From positions 1 to 64,000 of the forward strand of contig MSJI02000259.1 in assembly GCA_001931905.2 (NCBI GenBank): a stretch of 64,000 bases of DNA, given 5' to 3'. The notes under the pieces are model-generated. The model searched no databases. It saw nothing but the letters and a program-made list of their open reading frames with translations, and was not told where the DNA came from. Source of the DNA: Cladosporium sp. IMV 00045 (lineage: Eukaryota > Ascomycota > Dothideomycetes > Cladosporiales > Cladosporiaceae). The translations under genes were made by a program, and so were the position numbers. Each line of letters begins with the position of its first letter. Position 1 is the first letter of the stretch. Below are positions 23,103-33,293 of this stretch, in pieces.

Positions 23103-23408
23103 ATGTACCGTCTGGATGGGCGGCGCATGGTTGCAAAGTGCAATGCTTGTGGTTGGAGCTTTCAATCCAAACACAACGGTTTCAACAGCCTCCTGATGAC
23201 GGGAGATAAGCACGCGATATCCATTGGACGGGTGCTTCAATACGCTCACATCAGACACACCAAGGCAAAGAAAGATCGTCTAGTCTGCGGCGCTAACAAG
23301 CATCATGCGGACAAATTTTACGACACTTTGGAAGGGATGGCTGGACACATTCTCAAATACCACACAAAGGCTGATTTTGATGAGGCCCTCAGGGGAATAC
23401 GTCGTTGA
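23103..23408 (+). CDS. Small zinc-finger-like protein, uncertain
   Basis: Open frame of 101 codons. It has a C-x2-C pair followed by aromatic residues (KCNACGWSF), then His-rich stretches (YAHIRHTK, CGANKHHADKFYDTL) and GMAGHILKYHT, a C2H2-like ending. This could be a degenerate nucleic-acid-binding finger. A short GTGAGC...ACTAAC...GACAG stretch just upstream (about 23047-23073) looks like splice signals but is too short for an intron, so the 5' end is unresolved. It lies in a decayed region and may itself be a fragment. Confidence 0.38.
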   Translation: MYRLDGRRMVAKCNACGWSFQSKHNGFNSLLMTGDKHAISIGRVLQYAHIRHTKAKKDRLVCGANKHHADKFYDTLEGMAGHILKYHTKADFDEALRGIRR

Positions 23409-23527
23409 CAGCTTTGGGAAGTGACAAGTTTTTCTGTTTGCACGTCGATATTCGTTGTAGTGCTGGTAATCGAAGTTACATCCACGGGTGTGCTCGCTCT
23501 GCTCTAAGCTGTTGTTCAGTCTGACGT

Positions 23528-23713
23528 CTAGGGTACCTTGTTCAGATCCGTACAAACCAGGTCGACAGTTATGAACTCGGAGGCGGCCCATTGTAGCCCA
23601 CTGTCCCTACGATCGCCAATCACCAGTGCAACATTGACCTCGCGAAGCATTGCCAGTCGTCGAGCTTCGGGGTGATGTGGATCAACGGGCACAGCGACGG
23701 CCCCGAGTGTCAT
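23528..23713 (-). pseudogene. Fragment of an AMP-binding (adenylation) domain
   Basis: The minus-strand frame reads MTLGAVAVPVDPHHPEARR and then LAMLREVNVALVIGD. This matches the A3-A4 region of adenylate-forming enzymes, whose usual form is a Gly/Ala-rich helix followed by VPLDPxxPxxR. No nucleotide-binding motif (YTSGTTG) or later core motif follows, and stops flank the piece. It is best read as the relic of an NRPS-like or acyl-CoA-synthetase-like gene in a decayed region. Too little remains to name the substrate or subtype. Confidence 0.55.
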
Positions 23714-24034
23714 GATACCGAAGATATACTCGGCGCCTTATGCACAGTGGAAACAGCGAATCTGCGGAAGGTGAGCCACTAAAGCAGTCAGATTTTCATT
23801 CGACAATATCTCAACCCTAAGGTTGATACCCATGCTGACGCGACACCTCCTTCAAAGCGAGAGACGAGCGAACATGAGATGCTACTGTCTCTAGAGGCAT
23901 GTGTTGTTTTTTGCGGGCAAATTGATGAGGAATCCACCAAAGATGCGGTTTTGGACACTGCTAATGATTCGAAAACAGCTAAAGCTGAAAAAAGAATACG
24001 ACCAGTCAATCGATCATCGTTCCACTGCTCGCGT

Positions 24035-25180
24035 CTAGTGGTCTTCTGTGCATACCAAGCCGTTGAGGATCTGGGCAATCGCCGTGATAGCTCTTTCAGT
24101 CTCGCCGTCGACTTCTTTTCTCAGCTGTCCCAATCGCTGACTTCTCAACTTATCGGGATGCCACCGACTGCGTTGCTTCACGAAAGTATCGCGCGGTGAG
24201 CCAGGGGAGTTTGACGCGCCTGTAACGAAGAATTGTCGAATCTCCTCTTCGTCTAAGCTCTCTGGAAATTCTCCAGAAGCGGTCGGCCATGGTATCAGGT
24301 TCCGGACAGTCAAGGAGCGAGCTCCATCTGGACTCATGAAGTTGAAATGCTCCCAAGCCCTTTCATATTCCTCCCATCGCCTCCTTTTCCGCATGCTCTC
24401 TGCCCGAGCTGAAGCTTCACGCCTCGCTTTCGCTTCAGACTCTCGACTCTTCTGCTCTTCTCGTTCGCGTGCCTGCCTCTGCTTTTCTTTCTCCTGAGCC
24501 TCTCTCCTTTCACGCTCTTTCTGCGCTTGTGCTCTTCGATTTGCTTCGGCCGCTTTCTTCAGATATTGCTCCGCCTGTTGCCGTAAGCGCTCTAGCCGCT
24601 CCTCGGTCTCACGCATCTTTTCGGCTTGAGCTCTCACTGCTTCTTCTGCGGCTGCCGTTGCTTGCTATCGAAGTTCCGTTAGATCAGGCGTCCATCTGAT
24701 GTGTGCTTGCAATCAGTAGAGTATGGCTCGCTCCCCGATGATACTTACTGCATTCTCGCGGGCTCTATCTGGCACATTAGGCTGGAAAGGCGGCCACGGA
24801 TTCGCCACGCCCTGGACTGGATCGAAAGCATTTTGTTGGGGTTGGACCGGGTAAAGAGGTTGGAATGGTGACCATGGATTCGCCATACCCATGTTCGGCT
24901 CGAGAACATTGTATTGGGGCTGAACTGGCGGAACAGGCTGGAGCCACCACGGATTTACCACGCCCTGGTAGGGATTCGAAACGTAATAGGGTTGCCAGAA
25001 GCCAGCCAGGTCAGCAGGTGGAGGCTGCTGTTGAGCAGCTTGTCGCCGTGCTCGTTCTTCTGCTTTTCTTTGGGCGTTTTCGATCGCCAGAACGGCAGCT
25101 CCGCCCAACACCGCGCTGAAAAGCCCCATAGCCGTTGATAACAGAGCCTTTTGTGTTGCTATTATTACGTCGGTGGTCAC
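24035..25180 (-). CDS. NFKBIL1-like RWHPDK-domain protein with TM and Pro-rich repeats
   Basis: Two exons, 24749-25180 and 24035-24664, join in phase 0 across an 84-bp intron (GTAAGT donor, CTAAC branch, GATAG acceptor) to give 353 aa. Order: a hydrophobic segment at about 12-34 (LLSTAMGLFSAVLGGAAVLAI); three copies of a roughly 26-residue Pro-rich repeat (PxxGxANPWxPFQP) at 70-137; a charged coiled coil at about 145-245; and a C-terminal block with RAWEHF, LIPWPT and RWHPDK (311-316). The last block resembles the C-terminal region of NFKBIL1, whose molecular role is unclear. Similar RWHPDK tails occur in other fungal proteins. The TM segment plus this tail suggests a membrane-tethered protein, by inference. 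Confidence 0.78.
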
Positions 25181-26570
25181 TGCCTAGTAGTCTGGTTCGC
25201 TTGCTGAGATCCAAGGTCGACTGCCAACACTTTGATCAGGCCAGAGTTTGGAAGGTAGTAGGCATGATCTCTACTGTGCGGAGGCTATGGCAGTATCGCA
25301 CCCTTTGGAATTTAAAGCACTTTTCTCCCGGTCAGCCGCAACACAGTAGTGCAATGAGATCACTTGAGGATCACTCCCGACATCGCTTTGAGGCATCGGT
25401 GTGATTGGGTCGGCAGCAGGAGGTCAGGCTACCTAATGGCTGTGGTCTCGAAAGTACACGCCACGCGCTGCTGTTTCAATGAAATCATATCTCTGGACGA
25501 GAATGGTCACTTGCAGGAGGCTCGGCTAGAGCCGCGCCCACTTATGGCTGCTATAATGATATTGAAGGGCGCAATATCTCAGCTCGCATTTGTAGAGATA
25601 GCATCTGCAGCAAGCAGTAATTAGGTCAACTCTCGTAGACACACGCTTGTATCGGTGTTGGCATTTATTTGCAGGCAGACTTAACTTCTGCTCGAAAGGT
25701 GCAACCAAGGAAGCCACTTGTCGGAAGACTCAATACGATCTTCTCACGTTTTGAGGAAGGGGCATGCGTGGCGCAAACGAGGCGTGTACAGATTGGGAAT
25801 GTCTCAGCTGATGCTGGCTGAAAAATGCCTCATATTGACAAATCGAGCATGGTTAGCCTACGTAGACCGGGCGGTCAAGCCTGAAGAAGCATCGCATGAA
25901 TGTTTTCGAGGGTTGTATTGATAAGTTCCATTGTCTATCAGCTTTCTGAGGCGCTGGGTCAGCCGAACCTGCCAGGCTCTGGAAGGGGTGTACTAAACTT
26001 ACCTTCTGAATCATACCATATTCCCCCTCAAGACTACTATACGGTTGATCAACCAACTCCTTTGTGCACACTTGATATGCTGACAAGTAAAGCGGTAGGA
26101 GCAAAGGTACAGTAGCTAGGGTCAGTCCCGTATTTCTAGACGATGACGACGATATGCTTGAACATGCAAGGTGGCTCAGAAGCGAGATACTCTTATGATT
26201 CAGATCACCGTCGCAGTCTGAGAGGTGTACTTGTCGGTTGTTGTCACCATGAGCGAAATAATTCATGGCGCACAAGGTGAGGTGTGATTTGTTCGTATCA
26301 AACGAACCTGTTGATTGTACAAGCGAGCCTGGTCGAGGCGAAAACGTGAGCGCAGATTTTCCTCGTGGTCTCTTCATTGTCCTCCAGCCTTCCCTGTTGC
26401 GTCTCATACAGGCAGTGCTGTGTGAAGCTACGCGCTACGCCTATGGAGTGTCATGTATCATGTTATGTGTCGCCTGAATGCGCTCAAGGTTTGCGACCTG
26501 CAGTGCTCGCTTCTTCAGAACCCCAAATGCTATGGTTTTGATGAATTTACAATACTACTTCGGATGCAGT
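25181..26570. other. Gene-poor stretch, possible lone exon
   Basis: No supported gene. A minus-strand frame at about 26025-26407 includes a hydrophobic run (TGLTLATVPLLLPLYLSAY) and reaches a good GTAAGT donor just after GEYGMIQK. It could be an exon of a decayed HeLo-like or membrane protein gene, but no continuing exon was found. Confidence 0.35.
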
Positions 26571-27154
26571 CTACGGGGATTCAGGTGGGTGTGGTATACC
26601 GTTGTTCTCACGCCATACTTCGTCCCAATCCCCGCGACTGAAGTTGACGACGAAACTTCCCACCATGCCAGCAGAGTAGGTTATGGTTTGCGGTTCTGCA
26701 CCCTCGACCCACTTGCAGATGAGGACCTTGCCACGCTCCTCGTACAGGTCCTTCTTCAGAGCGGCGCAAAATATCTTATTGATGGGCTTTGGAGGCTTGG
26801 GGATACTGCGCATCCAATCTACCGCATCCTGCACGGTCTTGCCGACGAACGGAGATCGCCAGCTGGCATCAACACTTGGAGGAGTTCCCTTCAAGCCGTC
26901 GCCGTCATAGTCAGGTATGTTGTCGTGCGTGTCTGCCAGCAACAGCCTCGGAGCATAGCTGTGCTCCTCATTGTCATGGAGAATCTTGTTGATGGCCTGG
27001 TATATTTCAGTCAACACCGCCCTGCCCGGCAAATATTGAGGTGTCTTACCTCGGTGGGCACGTCGTCAAGCACGATGAGCGCGATTATCTCGTAATCACC
27101 ATCGTCGACCATGTTCTCGAGGTCCTCTATGATGTAGTCTTGGTTTTGAGACAT
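26571..27154 (-). CDS. Unknown 176-aa protein
   Basis: Two exons, 27050-27154 and 26571-26996, join in phase 0 across a 53-bp intron (GTAAGA...CTGAA...ACCAG). The protein opens MSQNQDYIIEDLENMVDDGD, is acidic at the N-terminus, and continues with KTVQDAVDWMRSIPKPPKP and GMVGSFVVNFSRGDWDEVW. No signal peptide, membrane segment or known motif is seen, and I do not recognise the family. The consistent splice structure and lack of stops argue for a live gene despite the decayed surroundings. It lies 154 bp downstream of the Zn2Cys6 gene on the same strand. Confidence 0.62.
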
Positions 27155-27308
27155 GGCGAATGTAGAATTTCTATCGCCGGCTTGTTAGTGGTTGTTTTCA
27201 CTACTATTGGATGCCACCCAATCGTCAACAGAATTTGTGCGAAGGCAAGCTAGTCTGCAGTAGAGCGATTTCCTGTCCGGCACCGTGCGCAGCCTGCCCA
27301 GGTAGGCA

Positions 27309-27674
27309 TCAAGCAGAGCGCCAATAGCTGTTGGACCGAGCCTTGGGACAGCGTGCAACACTATTTTCGCCAGTGGGCTTGAGGGCCTTGTCGTTGTCAG
27401 GCCCCCACCAGCCTGAACACTTAGGAGAGAAGTACTGCTGATAAGATGGCTCCGCTCTTCGCGCTGTGTCCGTTTTGTACCAAGTCTTCGGTTGCCTCAA
27501 GCGAGTGCATTGCTGGCCATATTCGACACACGTCAAGCAGCTTGAAGTACTGCCCGAAGTGTCTGGCTGAGGGGCGGCGTCCGGTGATCTGCACTTGAGT
27601 CCTCGACGGTGGCAGAAGTCGCACGCATAGCTGATACGCTGCTGCCTTCGACGGGTGATTTCGTGTTGGTTCAT
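27309..27674 (-). CDS. Short Zn(II)2Cys6 zinc-cluster protein, probably truncated
   Basis: 121 aa. The Gal4-type binuclear zinc cluster is complete: C-x2-C-x6-C in YACDFCHRRGLKCR, a loop of about 17 residues, then C-x2-C-x6-C in CLTCVEYGQQC, followed by basic RLRQPK. Such clusters bind CGG-type DNA motifs as part of fungal transcription factors. Members normally run to 500-900 aa with a middle homology region; here the frame stops about 57 residues after the cluster and no further exon was found. The start MNQHEITRRRQQR (27674) is preferred to the upstream Met at 27779. It may be a remnant, a stand-alone repressor-like protein, or the first exon of a gene whose splice donor I missed. Confidence 0.6.
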   Translation of the reverse strand: MNQHEITRRRQQRISYACDFCHRRGLKCRSPDAAPQPDTSGSTSSCLTCVEYGQQCTRLRQPKTWYKTDTARRAEPSYQQYFSPKCSGWWGPDNDKALKPTGENSVARCPKARSNSYWRSA

Positions 27675-28131
27675 TCGCGTGTCGTGCGTCCTGTACGAAA
27701 CATGCCTGGCGTGCAGGGCAGACGTCGGTGAGGATATCTTGCGGGCGTACCAGGGTTCATGAAGCGCTGATGAGTGCAAAGCACCTAAACATTTAGCTTG
27801 AGTAGATGAAGGTCATCTGCTTGTACATGTCGCAGTGCTGTACCTTATCGTGGTGATGAGCTTCGTGGCTATACGTTCGGCAATTGAAAACTATCTTTGG
27901 TGTCTAGATGTCGGTAATTGACTCCGTCGCTCTGGACATGAGAGATGCAGTGCGACACTGTATTATGACGAGAGTTAGTTCTACAATCAATAGAACAAAA
28001 TTGGCCTTCTATAGATGGTGTGACCAGTGGCTTTAGAGAAGCGTAATCACAATGGCTTTCTCAGGATCAGTGGCCCTGGCTCAATGGTCTTGAAATAAAG
28101 TAATGTAGGATTTGTGAAAAGCTACAATAAT
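27675..28131. other. Intergenic, no gene seen
   Basis: AT-leaning sequence between the zinc-cluster gene and the 5S rRNA gene. Nothing is recognisable. Confidence 0.5.
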
Positions 28132-28250
28132 ACATACGACCACAGGTCAGTGAAAACTGGGCATCCCGTCCGCTCTGCCATACATAAGCACTGAACCGGG
28201 CGACTAGTACTAGAGTGGGTGACCATCTGGGAATCCCGCCTGTTGTATGT
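28132..28250 (+). rRNA. 5S ribosomal RNA
   Basis: The sequence runs from ACATACGACCACAGG to CCTGTTGTATGT, 119 nt, and closely resembles other ascomycete 5S rRNAs. Its ends pair as helix I (ACATACGAC with GTTGTATGT) and CAGG pairs with CCTG as part of helix II. Internal segments (ATCCCGTCCGCTCTGCC, GTGGGTGACCATCTGGGAATCCC) match the conserved internal-promoter region. A T run follows (CTTTTT, then CTTTT), the expected RNA polymerase III terminator. Single dispersed 5S genes of this type are usual in Pezizomycotina. The intact helix pairing suggests it is functional rather than a 5S pseudogene. Confidence 0.92.
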
Positions 28251-28265
28251 CTTTTTGGCTCTTTT
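28251..28265 (+). terminator. Pol III terminator T-run
   Basis: CTTTTT directly after the 5S 3' end and a second CTTTT about ten bases later. T runs of this length stop RNA polymerase III. Confidence 0.75.
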
Positions 28266-29303
28266 ATTTGAACTTTTGTGATGCTAGATGGTCAATATGG
28301 TCAATACCTGAATATGGCTATCAGTTACCGCCATTTCAGCGGGGGAGACTTGTTGTTCGTAGACGTAGAAGTGGATGCAGCAGACGCGGGGAGTAAGATA
28401 GTCGTGGGGATCATAGTTCTCAGTTGTTGGGGAAGTCATTGAAGATGGGACTCGTTCTCTTTGGCAACATGTTGATCGAGTTGAAGCTACTGAACCGTCC
28501 TTGTCTTCCCAGAGGCGTGGCTTAACCTGAAAAGAGCAGTTTGAGGGATTGTCTGATGTGACCATTGTTCGACACTTGAGAAGTAAGGTTAGTCGGACCA
28601 AAGACATACCGCAGAAAGGTCAGATCGACTTCAAAATGCAGGGGGCATTAGTATATCGGTAATTGTGCTGGTGTTCGAGGCGGAATTTTGGAGTCACATG
28701 TCCATAGGATGTTTGAGCTGTGGAGGTTACACCAACACCACAACAAACGAGCCACGAACGATTTGGAGATAAGCCCTGCAAGCTGTGCCGTAAAAAGCAT
28801 CAAATCCAGTGCACAAGGCAGCTAATAATAGTCGGCAAGGCTGACGTAGCCGCATCAGGCTCTTCCAGGTCGCAGCTCAGTGGTCAAACAAGCATATTGC
28901 GTGCATAAGCGAGTGGTCTAGCGGCAATCAATGTAGTCAGCAATCAACAATACTGTTACTGACTGTAGTGCATTTTGCAAACATGCGCCTTGACTCACGA
29001 TCGCAAGGCTTGATAGTTTGAAAGTAGTAACTCGGGTGCTATATGCAGTCCCAACTTGGGGGCCAACCTGTATCGATCTGACCATTAGCTTACACACATG
29101 CAAAGCTATCTGGACAGTGAAATCCTGCAGATGGCGTTCGCGGATCACATGAAGGATTTCCTTTGCAATTTATATAAGCGTTCAATGACAGCATGTGAAT
29201 CAAAAGTGAGAGTGCTGAGCTGTTCTAGCAAACTTCATGTGATTTTCACACCTCACATCACACCTCCGATCGATCGTTCCTTTCGGTAACAAGGGCAGCC
29301 AAA
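28266..29303. other. Intergenic, no supported gene
   Basis: Short frames on both strands (for example 28284-28607 minus, 28720-28908 plus) show no domain or splice partner. The final 200 bp are the likely promoter of the next gene. Confidence 0.45.
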
Positions 29304-30214
29304 ATGGTCCTCGGTTACAGCAACTTCTTCCACCTCTCGAAAGAGGACTACCGCCTCGAACTCAAAAAGCGAAAGACCAACGAACTCCAGCAACTAGAAC
29401 TGGGCAAGACCCGCGGTCGAATATCTTCTGGCCTCACGACTCTCGGCGGCGTCCTCGCCGTACCCGTGACGATGGGCGGCAGTCTCATCGTCAGCGGCAT
29501 CGGCGCACGGAAACTGCGCGTGGCAGACAACAAACTGGATCTCATTCGCGAGGAGCTCGCATCACGGGGCAAGACGCTGCATAAGACTGATGTCAAGGAT
29601 ATGGCCGTTGCCGGCGGATCGTGGCTGGCCGGTAACATGCTTGCTGCGGGTTTGTTCGACGTGTCGATCGATGGATTCGGTGGGAGCGATGTCGCTAGCA
29701 GCGCAGCGGCGCCCGGCGCGGCGGATGTTGCTCCAACTTACAATGGCGAGGGCACTGTCTCTCAAGGATTTCTCCAAGAAGGTGAAATGGTTCCAAACAT
29801 GACAAGCAGCCTGATCGACATCGCAACGAACGAGACGGGGCCTGGACTGGACTATTTGGTGACTGATGCTGGCCAGCACGCGCTTGGAGATGCTGGAGCC
29901 GCCGCTGTAGGGAGCACCGGAGCGTTTGGGCTGAAAGAGGCCGTCGGCGATGTCATCTCCGAGGGCATTTCGAAAAGCTACGCCAAAGCATTTGAGAACG
30001 ATCAGGTCGTGCAAAGCTACGGATCAGCGAGCTCAAGGACAGTCGCATGCGGTGGGTGCGGACAACAAACTAAAACGGGAGCTACTTTCATGTGTAAGTC
30101 GAGAAAGTTTCGCTCAATCTGTTCTGATGAGAAACTGACCATAGATTTCTTATAGATAACAACTCCATGAGTCTCTGCACGAGCTGTCACGACAAGCTAG
30201 CCGCCATCACTTGA
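29304..30214 (+). CDS. Unknown protein with C-terminal C4 zinc ribbon
   Basis: Two exons, 29304-30093 and 30156-30214, join in phase 1 across a 62-bp intron (GTAAGT...ACTGAC...TTATAG) to 282 aa. The N-terminus (MVLGYSNFFHLSKEDY) is followed by a basic/charged helix and a Gly-rich hydrophobic pair at about 40-70 (LTTLGGVLAVPVTMGGSLIV). The C-terminus, completed only after splicing, is a zinc ribbon: CGGCG, then LCTSCHDK after about 17 residues. I do not recognise the family. Gly-rich hydrophobic hairpins suggest membrane insertion, and the ribbon suggests protein or nucleic-acid binding; both are inference. It sits in the accessory region but is intact. Confidence 0.75.
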
Positions 30215-31295
30215 TTGTCATTTCCCCGCTGCAGGTGTTCAGGTGGCCCGTATTGGCATACGCCGTCGAAATTTCTGCCCGTCAACTGGCAATAGTAGGT
30301 TTTGTCGAAAGCCTGGCGAGAGGACACATCTCATGGAGACAGGTTCTCTTGTGTGGTGTCGACGGCCATTGGCGTCTGTGTTGGCTCAGTGCAGATGGCG
30401 AAGCACCGTCCTCTGGTGCTGATATTGCCCTGAGAATGGTCTATACTCTGATACCATTCATCCGGAAGCTAACTTCGCGTCGGGCTCGCTGATACAGTTC
30501 GTAAACGAAGCCATGGTCACGTCGAGCGCCACGGGTGATGGGGAGGGGTTGCTCGTCGGCCAAGGTGAAATGGGGCTTGGGCGCTTGGGCGCTTGAGCGC
30601 AGGAGAATCATTTTTGACAGGATTGCCTCGACACCTTGTTGCTAGAAGAGAATAAGCATCAGTTCATTGCGATGCCTTAGGAGGTAGTCAATTATCATTG
30701 TCGATTGGGTCGCGTTCTGGGAGAACACTGTTGTGGTTCTGAGACTTGGTCAATACACATTGCCAAGGCGGGTATACCCACCACCACATTGATTTATAAG
30801 GAGGCCTTCAGGGGCCTGCAGTAGATAGCCAATTAATCAATCTTTCATGTCTATTTTGAACCTGCGTACTCAACAAACACGACGTCGTCTCGTTAGCGCG
30901 AAGTCAAAAAGGTCAAGTCAGGTGTCCAGAACGCGCGGGATGAAAAAGAGGGGGAGTTAGCCAGTGTTCTTGCCTTCCTCATCTTGATTTCAATACCACA
31001 GTATCGAGATCTCATTTTTTGATACTCTTGCTGTAACGATGATGATTAACGGCCACCGGTGAGAGATCGTTAGACAGGACAGCCTTTGACGCAAGTTGGC
31101 TGCACTTCGCCACATCCTTCAGCTCGCGACGATGCTCGCGTGGCTGCACAAGCGACCCGCCTCCCGTGCAGGATCATGCCGACCCACATTACAAGCGCTC
31201 TGCAAGTTGCAGCCGCATTATTATCTTGACTCTTTGGTGGCCCCTTGAGTAGTCCCTCTTCCTGTCAAGCATGTTATCGATTAATCAACAAGGTC
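30215..31295. other. Intergenic, no gene seen
   Basis: No motif or plausible gene. A short direct duplication, GGGCGCTTGGGCGCTTGAGCGC, lies near 30575-30600. Confidence 0.5.
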
Positions 31296-33239
31296 ATGTG
31301 GCTCCTCAACGCGAGCACATTCGCGCTCGAGGAATTCATGAACGAGAAGACCATACCCGAATATGCCATTCTCTCACACACATGGGGTGCCGGTGAAGTC
31401 ACCTTACAAGAGCTGTCTGGAGGACTGACCCAACGCATCGAACAAAAGGCCGGCTTCGCGAAAATAAAATTGACGTGCGAACAAGCCAAAAATGACGGAC
31501 TGGAGTACTGCTGGGTCGACACCTGCTGCATTGATAAGACCAGTAGCGCAGAGCTTTCCGAGGCCATCAACTCGATGTTTCGTTGGTATGCTAGGTCGAC
31601 TGTGTGCTACGCATATCTGGAGGATGTTGAAGTAGTTGCTGGCGCTGCGAGCGGATTTCAGCGCAGCAGATGGTTCACTCGAGGATGTAAGTGTGCACAC
31701 AGAGGCCAAACTGCCTCTCTGCTAAATGACTCCAACAAGGAGCGATGATTTCTAAGATCTTCCGGGAGTAAAGTAAACTGATTTGGCGGATTAGGGACAC
31801 CTTCAAGAGTTGACCGCTCCCAGGACTATCGAGTTCTACGGCGCTGCTTGGATGCATTTTGGAACAAGTAGTCTACTCGCCAATGATATTTCAAAGATAA
31901 CCAATATCGACATCGAAGTTCTTCGCAAAGAACGCCATTTGAGAGACGTGTGTATCGCACGCCGGATGTCGTAAGCTTACCGTACTGAGGTTCAAACTCC
32001 TTTACTCATGCTCAGTCATAGATGGGCTGCTGGACGCCAGACCACACGGACCGAAGATATGGCCTACTGTCTCCTTGGCATGTTTGACGTCAACATGCCG
32101 CAACTTTACGGAGAAGGTAGCAAGGCATTCTATCGCTTGCAAGAGCAAGTCCTCAGAGACTCTACAGACGACAGCCTGTTTGCATGGAACTATTTCGAGC
32201 CTGAGCATGAGGTCGGGCAGTTCAATTTCGATTACGCATTACTCGCCCCTTCCCCGAACTTCTTCAAACACTGCAGAAGGTTCTGGCAGTGTAGGCCAAC
32301 CGCATGGGACGATGTGATCGAGCTCACCAGCAATGGAGTTCGCCTCAAAACACATTATATTGGTGGCCAGGCACTCCAGAATATCTATCGAGCAGGGCCA
32401 TGTCCCAAATACGGCGAGGTTGCCCTTCTCAACTTTAACAGCGAGGACGCTCCTGATCTACGCTACGTCCTGCATCTGCTGCCATACTCACAAGGCGGCT
32501 CCACCAGCACTGGATACTCGGTCTGCCCGCAAGCTCTTCAAGGCCACAACTATCAAGATTCACGGCAAGCCATGTCCACCGGTCTGTGTACGCGACTTGG
32601 TCATGTCGATAGATATAGCGGACAGGGAACTGTAACCCAGGCAACTCGCTTGATCACAAAAGCATTCTTAGGAGATTCATTCCCGTTGCGAGTGCGTATA
32701 AGCCTGAGTCCCAAAGATGTTCTCGAGTTCAAGCAAGTGGGGTGTCCGCGATACACATACAAAGGGGATCGCAAGTCTTCGCTCATCGAGACTACACACG
32801 GCACTGCTCGTAGCCTTGAATTTTCCAGCGGATCATTCTGGTCCATACGAATCCCGAGCGAACGCCTCTAAGGATCATCACCGTGGTTACGCGCATCCTA
32901 GATATCGCAAGCAATGTGTCTTTTACACTTATTTGCTATTACGCGCTCGATGCTCCCGAGGCCGCGGACTATGGTATCAAGTTACTGATCAGCGACAACG
33001 AGAACATCGAGGATGCCGCGCTGTGGGCGCGTCATGCTAGTATGCTGAGCTACAAAGCAAAAAAGAAGCAATGCAGCATCAATCTCAATGCTGACACTGT
33101 CATGGCAGATTGCAATGTCAACAATTTCGAGGGGCCGACCATCGAAGTCAGAGTCAGTCTCGTCAAGGAGCTCGATGGAAAGGCCCTGTCGAAGGAAGGA
33201 GTTGGCAAAAGGCTTTCTCGCTGGGTGATGAAGGCGTGA
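31296..33239 (+). pseudogene. HET-domain gene disrupted by frameshifts
   Basis: HET proteins trigger heterokaryon incompatibility and cell death between unlike strains. Exons 31296-31686, 31795-31970 and 32022-32871 carry the HET landmarks: YAILSHTWG, GLEYCWVDTCCIDKTSS, SRWFTRG, LQELTAP, and RQTTRTEDMAYCLLGMFDV with the MPQLYGEG block. The canonical RGW-TLQEL join fails because exon 2 has one base too many (ACACCTTCAAG where ACACTTCAAG would keep frame). The last two introns and all other phases fit. After the stop at 32869-32871, another frame continues with related-looking sequence to 33239 (LICYYALDAPEAADYGIKL), suggesting a second shift near 32860. An assembly error could mimic either. 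It converges on the monooxygenase gene 54 bp away. Confidence 0.75.
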
Positions 33240-33293
33240 CAATATCGACAAGACAATAGTGACGTGGGAACTTTCGCGGCCCCAATAAATTGT

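Noticed and set aside
30575..30600. Short direct repeat GGGCGCTTGGGCGCTT
   Set aside because: Only two copies and no context; not enough to call an element or attachment site.
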